From: Sesamum alatum
Lineage: Eukaryota > Streptophyta > Magnoliopsida > Lamiales > Pedaliaceae
Direction: 5' to 3'
DNA: 64,000 nt
Assembly (NCBI GenBank): GCA_034509735.1
Contig: JACGWO010000003.1
Location: 8,804,001 to 8,868,000 of the forward strand
In this document: positions 1 through 8,731 of the stretch, one piece after another
How positions within the stretch are numbered: position 1 is the first letter of the stretch
Layout of the letters: each line of letters begins with the position of its first letter
Position numbers and translations under genes: made by a program
Notes under the pieces: generated by a model
What the model saw: only the letters and a program-made list of their open reading frames with translations
What the model was told of the DNA's origin: nothing
The model's database searches: none

Positions 1-513
1 GATAAATTGGTCGAAGGAGGGTGGGAGTGACTGAAGGATCACATCTATGTACGTTTCGTTATCGAGACCTGCCTTTAGGTCCTCGAGCTTTTCCACTAGG
101 TTAAGCATTTTAACCCCATGCTCTTGTACAGAGGATCCTTCTGTCATTTTAGTTCCAAAGAACGCCTTGGTCGCGACATACCTAGTATGCCGGTCCGGGA
201 CTGCATAGCAGTCCTTAAGGCGAGCCATAATGGAAGGGACATCGTCTAGCCTTTCATATTGCTTCTGAATCTCATTGGTCATCGAAGCAAGTATGACGCT
301 ACGGACCTTCCGGTTATCCTTATGCCAAGTCTCGAACGTCTCACGTTCTTCTAGCGTGGATCCTTCCGGCAAGGTCCTAGGGAGAGGCTCGTCCATGACG
401 TAGCCTTGGTTCTCGTAATCTAGGACTAACCTGAGATTGCGCAACCAGTCGTTGTAATTTGTTCCATTGAATTTGTTTGTCTCAAGAATGGTTGATAGTG
501 GGTTCTTAGACAT
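1..513 (-). CDS. gag: Ty1/copia gag N-terminal part, intact, runs off the left edge
   Basis: This frame encodes the start of a copia Gag polyprotein, the structural protein that forms the cytoplasmic particle around the element RNA. Read on the minus strand it opens at the ATG at 513-511 (MSKNPLST) and stays open for 171 codons to the window edge. It carries the motif DWLRNLRLVLDYENQGY near residue 20 and the segment SVILASMTNEIQKQYERLDD near residue 90. Five other copies in this window have the same start, which supports it. An upstream in-frame ATG at 603-601 adds 30 open codons, so the true start may be there. Unlike most copies here it has no stop or frameshift, so the element to the left may be better preserved. 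The zinc knuckle and pol would lie outside the window. Confidence 0.85.
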   Translation of the reverse strand, partial: MSKNPLSTILETNKFNGTNYNDWLRNLRLVLDYENQGYVMDEPLPRTLPEGSTLEERETFETWHKDNRKVRSVILASMTNEIQKQYERLDDVPSIMARLKDCYAVPDRHTRYVATKAFFGTKMTEGSSVQEHGVKMLNLVEKLEDLKAGLDNETYIDVILQSLPPSFDQFI

Positions 514-2020
514 TTTAAATCTACATTTAGAAAACAACGCGCGATCAGCAGAAAATAAAGACGGTGGTTTGATGAAATAATTAAATGCTTGGTCTTTAGT
601 CATTTAATCCTCCCACTATTTTATACGAAAACACGGTACTCTCAAACGTGATTTCGGAAAATCCTTTCCTAGTGGGCTTGGGATCCACAGCAATTTTTCC
701 CATACCCCGCTTTTACGATTCGCATGGAAAAGATCCTGTGGGAGGTATTCCATACCATTCTCGTTCCACGAGATTCCCAAGATTATTGCCTCACCCTTTC
801 GCATGATCCCGAGGACTCCAAGCGAATCATGCTAATTGGGCGTTAGACCCGACCCAATCGACCGAGCCATGGACCCACTAGTACCCCCAGGACTCGTGAG
901 ACAGGTAACAGCAGCCCATTTTTCATTCATGACACAGTGCAGCTTCTTTTAAGTACAATAACGTGCCACGACTCGTGAGACCACGCTATTGACCTAAAAC
1001 AGCTTCCTCACTATGCCACGGATTGGAAGGCATGGACGAACTCCTAGAGTTCATGTCTACTTTATCTAGGGTCTAATATTTCAACATTGGTCCAACCAAT
1101 GTGAGAATAGTGAATGACCGAGATCTCATAATATATATGCATACATTCATCCATAATGCATAAATAAAATCCATCCATAGCAGTTATATGATAAATAAAA
1201 GCCATTCATCCATCATAATAACCACATGCAAAATTAAAGCCTAGCACGCCCCTGTTGGCTGATCACGAGCCCGAATCCTATGCGATCCACTGAGCCCGCA
1301 GTGGATCTATGGTCAATCTAGGGTTGGTCCTATACTATTACAATAATAGTAACCAAATCATCATGCTGATGGGCCTTGGTCTCTTTTCTCTTTCTTCACT
1401 TCATGGAAAACTCCAAGGGACCTCCGGTCTGGGCTCTCCATGTGGTCCTTCCTTCTTCTCCACCAATTACAAAAAGAAACCTCACTCCTAGTCTACTCTC
1501 ATTACATATAAAAAATAGAAACCCTAGCGAAAACCCGGGGGGAGTACATAAGGAGGGAGGTAGAAAGCCTTATTATTCCAAGGCACTAGAAAGAGAGAAG
1601 GAGAAAGCAGTTAAAGAGGCACACAGGCCCAACAGAAAATTAAACCATACATTCGGTCTAGGGCTCGTGATCATCCATTTCCATCCAACACACGTAATTA
1701 CATGATCCAATCACATAATCATAATATTCCAGCAACACATGATTTCCAATCATATTAATCCAAGATGAAAATAAATGAACATATGCGCAACGTGTGAAAA
1801 TAAAAAAAAAATATAAATATTGGTAATATTAATCTTTTTTCTCGTTTTAGGAAAACCTTTCCTCATTATCCTAAGTAAAATAACCCCGGGATTCCAAATC
1901 CAATTTATTTTACTCCTAAAATAATGTCTTTAGGAACTTAGGAAAAATTGAACCCAAAAAAACAATTTTTCAGAATTAATTCAAAATTAAAACTGAAAAT
2001 TAATTTAAAATAAAATAACA
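514..2020 (-). other. Inverted 5' leader (untranslated) of the family A element
   Basis: Non-coding leader between the CpG-rich tract and gag, in reverse orientation. It is collinear with the forward leaders at 18346-19850 and 53166-54656. It contains the conserved hairpin at 1284-1307 (GATCCACTG paired with CAGTGGATC on the minus strand) and a TATAAAATA sequence about 105 bp before gag at 617-625. No credible protein other than the possible 30-codon Gag extension is seen. Confidence 0.75.
1284..1307 (-). other. Conserved leader hairpin (inverted copy)
   Basis: Inverted repeat of 9 bp arms around a 6-base loop (CGGGCT in the element sense). The same hairpin is present in the forward leaders at 19049-19072, 38439-38462, 45869-45892 (approximate) and 53872-53895. 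It may be an RNA packaging or dimerisation structure; this role is inferred. Confidence 0.5.
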
Positions 2021-2040
2021 CTAGGGTTTTAAAACCCTAG
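2021..2040. repeat. Perfect 20-bp palindrome at the edge of the CpG-rich tract
   Basis: CTAGGGTTTT followed by AAAACCCTAG, a perfect palindrome. Each arm contains a telobox-like AAACCCTA. A version with one mismatch lies at 53146-53165 beside the equivalent tract, so this is an element feature rather than chance. Confidence 0.7.
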
Positions 2041-2383
2041 CTTCACAGCCACCGGCCGCCGCCGCCTGCGGCAGCCAGCCGGCCGGCCGCGTGCGCAGGC
2101 GCTGCCTGGCCGGGGCGCGCGCCGCAGGCCCCTGCCTGCTTGCGCGCGCGCCTGACCGGCAGCGCACTGCACGGCCTAGCGCATCGGCAGGCCGACGCGC
2201 GCGCAGGCTCCTCTTCCTTGCGCGCGCTGGCTTGCTGGCCGTCGGCCGTGTGCCTGCGCTGTGCGCAGAGCGCGCGCGCAGACACGCACTGGGCGTGCCT
2301 GCCGGGCGCGCGCGCGCAGACGACTCCGTCTGCGTGCGCGCGCGCGCCTGGCGGCGGGCCTGGTGCCCGTCCGCGCGCGGGGT
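2041..2383 (-). other. CpG-rich alternating GC tract of the element leader (inverted)
   Basis: Extremely GC-rich sequence with many GCGCGC runs, embedded in otherwise AT-rich DNA. Equivalent tracts occur in every leader here (17800-18345, 37071-37325, 44595-45150, 52740-53145), always between the 5' end of the internal region and the leader. Long open frames in it are composition artefacts made of Ala and Arg. Its right end is fused directly to forward-strand RT sequence at about 2383, which marks an inversion or deletion junction. Confidence 0.75.
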
Positions 2384-2937
2384 TTCACGGTCACTGGAGA
2401 AGAACAGAAAGTCTGTCGCCTCCAGAAGTCCATCTATGGCCTCAAACAAGCCTCCCGAAGTTGGAACATTCGATTTGATGAAGTAATACGGGGATATGAC
2501 TTCATCAAAAACGAATCCGACCCTTGTGTATACAAGAAGGTCAGTGGGAGCTCAATAGTGTTCCTAGTGCTTTATGTGGATGACATTCTGCTCATTGGTA
2601 ATGACGTCAGAATGTTAGGAAACACAAAAGCATGGTTGTCAACCCAGTTTTCCATGAAGGACTTGGGTGAAGCCTCCTACATCCTAGGCATCCAGATTGT
2701 CAGGGACAGATCTAAAAGGATGTTAGGACTCACCCAAAACTCGTATATGGAGAAAGTCCTAAAGAGATATCGAATGGACAACTCCAAACGAGGATTCCTT
2801 CCAATGAGGCATGGGATCAAGTTATCCAAGAAACAGTCCCCACAGACTGATGAGGAACTTGAAAGGATGAAGGTCATCCCCTATGCCTCCGCCGTAGGTA
2901 GCATACAATATGCGGTCCACTGCACTAGGCCTGACAT
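2383..2937 (+). pseudogene. pol: Copia reverse transcriptase fragment, interrupted by a solo LTR
   Basis: Central part of a copia reverse transcriptase, which copies element RNA to cDNA inside the particle. The frame begins at the palm segment GFTVTGEEQKVCRLQKSIYG and GLKQASRSWNIRFDEVIRGYDF, and contains the intact catalytic motif YVDD at 2573-2584. It continues through the thumb region (SYILGIQIVRDRSK) to RPDI, where the LTR at 2938 interrupts it. The frame is open back into the CpG-rich tract, giving a chimeric reading frame that is a rearrangement product. Gag, protease, integrase and the RT N-terminus are missing. It resumes at 4928. Confidence 0.88.
2933..2937. repeat. Target site duplication GACAT, left copy
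   Basis: GACAT precedes the reverse LTR and recurs at 4923-4927 after it. Removing the LTR and one GACAT restores the RT-RNase H frame. Confidence 0.9.
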
Positions 2938-4922
2938 TGAAAGAAATTGTGGATCGTCCCGGGAAAAGCGCGAATGCGGAAGCGCGGTATAATTAAAATT
3001 AAATATGGAATTTAAGCATGCTTTTAAATTAAAACACGTTTCAAAGGGTGTGCCTTTGAAATTTCCCGGGCGTTCGGTGTATCTCATGAACGAATAACAC
3101 AAAATAAATCATGGAGGCCATAGGGTTGGAAATTAAAGAGAGGACGAAAAATTAAAACGAGACCTACCCGTTGTCGTTTTCGTCTTCAACGGCTACAAGC
3201 GTTGTTCCCCGTTTTGCACCAAGATCTCGTCTTTGAGACCCTCTAAATCGTGACACACGATCCACCCACGTATCTTGCACGTCGTGCTAGCAACGAACAA
3301 GTTTATGTTTTTGGAGTGGATGAATCAATAACACATTATTGATTAATGGTATTGATTCATCAAGTTCTTGATGTTCCAAGAACAAAAAGAACCAAGAAAA
3401 TATTTCTTGGAGAGGGAGAGAGAATCGGACGAGAGAGAGGGAGAGAGAATCCGTGTGTGTGTGTTGTAGTGTGTGTGTTGGAGTTTCATCATCATTCAAC
3501 TTGTAGGATGCTAGGGGTTTATATAGAAGAGGAGTCTAATCCTCTTTAAACTCCTCTTTCAAGAACTCTATTTTGACTAGGATTTTGACCTAGTCAAAGT
3601 CCTAGTCAAAGTAGTGTTTTGACCTAGTCAAAACAATCCTAGCCATCCATCTCTCCCATTCATCTCACCGTTGATTTAATTTAATTTAATGGAATATTTA
3701 AAACCTATTTAAATATTTCCAAGAGGCTAAAAATAAATATAAATATTATTTAAGCCCATTAAATAAATCCCTTTGATAAATCTAATTTATCAATTTAATT
3801 CCTTATATCTAATAGAAGGAATTATTTCTCCAAGAAAAATAAAGGACCCGATTAAATCCAATTTAATCATTCCTTCACTCCAATATTTAATTCCTAATTA
3901 AATATCTAAATGTGTGTGGATAGTGTGTGACTCTTTAGGTTCACCTTTCAGCTAGACTTGGTCGGATTCCTAGAATCCTTCCGTTACCATGGGTGGCCAT
4001 CTAGCAACGGTCCATGGCACTAGAGACTAGGTGAAATATTCAGGGATGAACATTTAGGCTCTAACAGTACACTTGTCCTTCTGTCTTCGGTCTCATCACT
4101 TAGAGTCTAGGGCACGGATAATGCAGGTACCCATTTTGGACCTAAGTGTCGGTCTGTCCTCACTAAACGCCGCAAGGGAATCCTTCCCTTCTGTTCAGTT
4201 ACTGTGGCCACAGATTTTAGGGACAAGACACAGAGCATACATGAGACTCAACTGTCAATACCTATTGGCAGGAGACAGATCCTTTCTTGGAAACTACTGT
4301 CACTTTGTACACCAGAACTGTACTAGACATGGCTTATGACTACCAAAGAGAATTCTGGCAATCTCTCACCATATCTAAGATACAGCCCTAACGTACAGGT
4401 AAACTGAGCAATTCCTCAAGTCAAAGGACTTGGCCTGTACCGTTGGAACCGGGAATACACGTCATACCTTGCTGACCATACTCAAGGTCCTCCGTAAGAC
4501 GGTTCCCGCAAGTCACCTCAGTCAGCTGCGTCCTAGCATGCTAACCCACTAACACTGCTTAGACGACCCTCGTCACCCGTCGATGAAACACGACAGCAGG
4601 TGCTTAGTGCAAGTCTCAAATGGAATCCCGGTACCCATTTTCGGGATTCCTTGACTTGGAGATTTCCGGACTGATTCGGGAAGACTGATTCCATAGACCT
4701 ACCTCCAAGCGTAGTCCCAGTCCCCGAAATTGATTCTCAGTCCGTGGGCTTTGTTTGCGTAGTGAACAGATATGGAAAACAAATATAAGTGAACACAAAC
4801 AAAGTGATGCCAAATGAAATTCACTTCTTTATTCATTAATGATTTATCAAACACCTGAAATTGTCTAGACATAGGTTACATATTCCTGCCAAAATTGGCT
4901 TACATGGTCACCTATTCTAACA
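2938..4922 (-). mobile_element. Solo LTR, family A, reverse orientation
   Basis: It starts TGAAAGAAAT and ends TTCTAACA, the reversed termini of family A (TG...CA ends), and is 1985 bp long. It is flanked by the 5-bp duplication GACAT on both sides and splits an RNase H/RT frame. No internal sequence is present, so it is a solo LTR left by LTR-LTR recombination after a true insertion. In reverse orientation it carries the U3 W-box cluster (about 3570-3635) and a TATA box at 3518-3525. It is closest by eye to the LTR at 28160-30143. Confidence 0.95.
3518..3635 (-). promoter_or_regulatory. LTR core promoter: TATA box and W-box cluster
   Basis: On the minus strand TATATAAA lies at 3525-3518, with several TTGAC(T/C) W-box cores in both orientations at about 3570-3635, 50-110 bp upstream. 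WRKY factors bind this core in plants; activity here is inferred. Confidence 0.6.
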
Positions 4923-4927
4923 GACAT
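4923..4927. repeat. Target site duplication GACAT, right copy
   Basis: Matches 2933-2937 and flanks the solo LTR. Confidence 0.9.
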
Positions 4928-5549
4928 TGCATACGCTTTGAGCGTAACAAGCAGATATCAGTCCTGCGCAGGAGAGGCACATTGGAATGCTGTTAAGGGC
5001 ATCCTTAAGTACCTAAGAAGGACTAAGGAAATGTTCCTAGTCTATGGCAATGGAGAACTAATTCTGGAAGGCTTTAGCGACGCTAGCTTCCAGTCTGATG
5101 ACGATGATGCCAAGTCTCAATCGGGGTACGTGTTCAAACTCAATGGAGGAGTAGTAGCTTGGAAAAGTTCCAAGCAAGCCACCGTTGCTGACTCCACCAC
5201 AGAGGCTGAATACATAGCAACTTCAGAAGCTGCTAAGGAAGCGGTTTGGATGAGAAACTACATCCAAGAGTTGGGTGTGGTGCCTAGCATCGCCGAGCCC
5301 GTTGTCATCTTATGTGATAACAACGGCGCTATTGCGCAAGCAAAGGAACCGAGATCTCATCACCGTTCCAAACATATTCTTAGACGCTACCATCTTCTTA
5401 GAGAAATGGTAGGAAGAGGTGACGTCCGGATGGACCGAGTCAACTCGGCAGACAACACAGCAGACCCGCTGACAAAGCCTATGTCGCAGAGCGCTCATAC
5501 GCAACATCTTGAGAAGATGGGGATTAAGCATATGGGCAATTGGCTTTAA
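4928..5549 (+). pseudogene. pol: Copia RNase H domain, continuation of the RT at 2383
   Basis: RNase H, which removes the RNA strand during reverse transcription. The frame is open from the LTR junction (YALSVTSRYQS) to the stop at 5547-5549. Visible landmarks are GFSDASF with its catalytic Asp, STTEAEYIA with its catalytic Glu, LCDNNGAIAQAKEPRSHHRSKH, and the C-terminal ADPLTKPMSQSAHTQHLEKMG typical of copia elements. No lesion is visible in this segment. It lies 16 bp before the 3' LTR and ends at the usual pol stop. Confidence 0.9.
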
Positions 5550-5550
5550 A

Positions 5551-5565
5551 GGTCAAGTGGGAGAT
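5551..5565 (+). other. Polypurine tract before the 3' LTR
   Basis: AAGTGGGAGA directly precedes the LTR. It primes plus-strand DNA synthesis in LTR elements. The same sequence precedes the LTRs at 13515, 28160, 30714, 41765, 50712 and 58455. Confidence 0.7.
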
Positions 5566-6874
5566 CGTTAGAATAGGTGACCATGTAAGCCAATTTTGGC
5601 AGGAATATGTAACCTATGTCTAGACAATTCTTTGGTATTTGATAAAATATGTATGAATAAAGAAGTGAAAATTCATATGGCAATACTTTGTTTACGTTCA
5701 CTTATCTGTATTTACATTTCTGTTCACTACGCAAACAAAGCCCACGGACTGAGAAACGATTTCGGGGACTGGGACTACGCTTGGAGGTAGGTCCATGAAA
5801 TCAGTCTTACCGAATCAGTCCGGAAATCTCCAAGTCAAGGAATCCCGAAAATGGGTACCGGGATTCCCTTTGAGACTTGCACTAAGCATCTGCTGTCGTA
5901 TTTCATCGACGGGTGACGAAGGTCGTCTAAGCAGTGTTAGTGGGTCAGCGTGCTAGGAAGCAGCTGACTGAGGTGACTCGCGGGAACCGTCTTACGGAGG
6001 ACCTTGAGTATGGTAAGCAAGGTATGACGTGTATTCCCGGTTCCAACGGTACAGGCCAAGTCCTTTGACTTGAGGAACTGCTGAGTTTACCTGTGCATCA
6101 GGTCTGTATCTTAGATATGGTGAGAGATTGCCAAAATACTCTTGAGTAGTCATAAGCCATGTCTAGTGCAGCTCGGGTGTACAAAGTGACAGTAGCTTCC
6201 AAGAAAGGATCTGTCTCCTGTCAAAAGGTGTTGACAGTTGAGTCTCATATATGCTCTGTGTCTTGTCCCTAAAATCTGTGGCCACAGTGACTGAACAGAA
6301 GGGAAAAGGTTTCCCTTGCGGCGTTTAGTGAGGACAGACCGACACTTAGTCCAAAATGGGTACCTGCATCTTCCGTGCCCTAGACCCTAAGTGATGAGAC
6401 CGAAGATAGAAGGACAAGTGTACTGTTAGAACCTAAATGTTCATCCCCGAATATTTCACCTAGTCTCTAGTGCCATGGACCGTTGCTAGATGGCCACCCA
6501 TGGTAACGGACGGGTTCTAGGAATCCGACCAAGTCTAGCTGAATGGTGAACCTAAAGAGTCACACACTATCCACACACACTTAGTATTTAATTTTGAATT
6601 AAATATTGGAGTAAAGGAATGATTAAATTAGATTTAATCGGGTCCTATATTTTCTTGGAGAAATTAATTCCTTCTATTTGATAAGAGGAATTAAATTAAT
6701 AAATAGGATTTATTAAAAGGGTTGATTTAATGGGCTTAGAATAAATAATAATATTTATTTATAATATTATATTTATTCTTTTAGCCTTTTGGAATATTTA
6801 ATAGGATTTAAATATTCCATTGAATTAAAATCAACGGTCGAGATTGAAAGGGGAGATGGAAGGCTAGGATTCGT

Positions 6875-6932
6875 TTGACTAGGTCAAACACTAGTTTGAC
6901 TAGAACTTTGACTAGGTCAAAATCCTAGTCAA
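6875..6932 (+). promoter_or_regulatory. W-box cluster in U3
   Basis: Six TTGAC(T/C) cores in both orientations at 6875, 6882, 6896, 6908, 6915 and 6927, about 50-105 bp upstream of the TATA box. W-boxes are the known binding sites of plant WRKY stress and defence regulators. Confidence 0.6.
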
Positions 6933-6979
6933 ATTAGGTTACTTAGAGTTTGAGTTTAAAGAGGATTAAACTCTTCCTC

Positions 6980-6987
6980 TATATAAA
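6980..6987 (+). promoter_or_regulatory. LTR TATA box
   Basis: TATATAAA followed within 70 bp by a CA- and CT-rich pyrimidine tract, a common plant transcription start context. Equivalent boxes lie at 14903, 29555, 32102 and 60411 in other A LTRs. Confidence 0.65.
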
Positions 6988-7564
6988 CCCCTAGCTTCCA
7001 ACATTTAAAGGATGATGATTCTTGAAAACACACACAACACACACTCTCTCCTCCCCTCTCTCGTCCGCCCCTCTCTCTCTCTCTCACCAAGAAAATATTT
7101 TTCTTAGTTCTTTTTGTTCTTGGAACATTAAGAACTTTGACGAACCAATACCGTTAATTGATAACGAGTTATTGATTCGTCCACTCCAAAAATAATACTT
7201 GTTCGTTGCTAGCACGACGTGCAAGATACGTGGGTGGATCGTGTGTCACGAATTGGAGGATCTCAAGAACGAGGTCTTGGTGCAAAACGGGGAACAACGC
7301 GAGTAGCAGTTGAAGACGAAAACGACAACGGGTAGGTCTCGTTTAAGATTTTCGTCCCTCTTTAATTTTTTCAACTCTATGGCCTCCATGATTTATTTAA
7401 TTGTTTTATGATCATGAGATACACCGAACGCCCGGGAACCTCAAGGGCACACCCCTTGAGCGTGTTCTTTAAATTAAAAGCATGCCTTTTATTTTAATAT
7501 GTTTATTTTTACCGCGCTTCCGCATTCGCGCAATTCCCGGGACGATCCACCGGATTTTCTTTCA

Positions 7565-8731
7565 ACGTCATGGACGAGCCTCTCCCTAGGACCTTGCCGG
7601 AAGGATCCACGGAAGACGTGAGATGTTCGAGACTTGGCATAAGGATAACCGGAAGGTCTGTAGCGTCATACTTGCTTCGATGACCAATGATATTCAGAAG
7701 CAATATGAAAGGCTAGAGGATGTCCCTTCCATTATGGCTCGCCTTAAGGATTGCTATGCAGTCCCGAACCGGCATACTAGGTATGTCGCGACGAAGGCGT
7801 TCTTTGGAACTAAAATGACAGAAGGATCCTCTGTACAAGAGCACGGGGTTAAAATGCTTACCCTGGTGGAAAAGCGCGAGGACCTAAAGGTAGGTCTCGA
7901 TAATGAAACGTACATAGATGTGATCCTTCAGTCACTCCCACCCTCCTTTGACCAATTTATCGTCAACTACAACATGAACGCACTTGAGATGGGCATTCAT
8001 GAGTTGATCAATATGTTGGTGCAATACGAGGCAACGACTAAGAAGTCCACGCCTTCGGTATTGTTTGGAGGTGCTTCAACTTCCAATACGAAAGGCAAAG
8101 GTGCCGGACGTTGGAAGAAGAAGAAAGGGAAGGGAAAGGCCGTCAAAGCAGCTACGAATACTAAGAGCGTTCCCATTGCCAAAGAGGGGAAAGGCAAGGG
8201 AAAGGTTGTCTCCAAGCAACAGTCGAAGGCATATGACATATGTATCAACTGCCGTGAGAAAGGGCATTGGAAGAGAGAGTGCCCCGAACTCTTCTCGAAC
8301 CAAGGTATTTATGTGATTGAGGTTAATATGGTCACTAATTCTACCTCTTGGGTATTAGATACCGGCTGTGGAGCTCACATTTGCAATAACTTGCAGGTGT
8401 TGAAAAGAAGCAGAAAACTGGGTAGCGGGGACATGATCCTGAAGCTTGGGAATGGCAAGGCCATCTCGGCAGAAGCAGTAGGATCCGCCACTCTAGTGAT
8501 TAGTGATAATATTAGCATAGATTTAGAGCAAGTTTATTTTGTACCTAGTATGATTATAAACATCATCTCCATTCCATTGTTGGACAATAGTGGTTATGAG
8601 TTTAGAATCAATAAAAATTGCTTTTATTTGATGAGGTGTGGAATTGCTCATCTACTTGGTACATTGCATAACAGGCTCTATATCTTGCAACAATCGAATC
8701 TCGTTCTCAACACTCAACACAAACAAAAAAT
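7565..8731 (+). pseudogene. gag-pol: Copia gag (5'-truncated) and protease
   Basis: The sequence begins mid-gag at YVMDEPLPRTLP directly after an LTR, so the first 40 or so residues and the leader are missing. A 2-base loss near 7605 shifts the frame; it is then open from about 7620 to the solo LTR at 8732. It contains a Gly/Lys-rich basic stretch, an intact zinc knuckle CINCREKGHWKREC (8241-8282), and the protease active site DTG in SWVLDTGCGAHIC (8358-8366). Gag and protease share one frame, as in most plant copia elements. The frame runs artificially into the LTR. Integrase resumes at 10734. Confidence 0.88.
8727..8731. repeat. Target site duplication AAAAT, left copy
   Basis: AAAAT at 8727-8731 and 10729-10733 flanks the reverse solo LTR. 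The equivalent uninterrupted site is at about 55935. Confidence 0.75.

Larger units (their letters stand above)
5566..7564 (+). mobile_element. LTR, family A, forward (3' LTR of the split element)
   Basis: It follows the polypurine tract and ends TTTCTTTCA, 1999 bp long. The first base is C rather than T (CGTTAGAAT), a terminal mutation. It contains the conserved U3 blocks, six W-box cores at 6875-6932, a TATA box at 6980-6987, a CA/CT-rich tract just downstream, and the U5 block GAGATACACCGAACGCC. It joins gag sequence directly at 7565, so it either inserted there (target ACGTC) or was joined by recombination. Confidence 0.9.

Noticed and set aside
2091..2486. Ala/Arg-rich open frames on both strands of the CpG-rich tracts (also 17801-18299, 36961-37408, 44361-45155, 52614-53165)
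   Set aside because: High GC removes stop codons in all frames; frames overlap on both strands and the predicted proteins are low-complexity with no domain.
4073..4339. Recurrent frame of about 85 codons starting MSFCLRSHHLESRAR, also at 9876, 14099 (minus), 22283, 31279 (minus), 59590 (minus)
   Set aside because: It lies in U3 of every A LTR antisense to the element. It is repeated because the LTR is repeated; lengths differ by frameshifts and there is no domain. A conserved antisense peptide cannot be excluded but is not supported.
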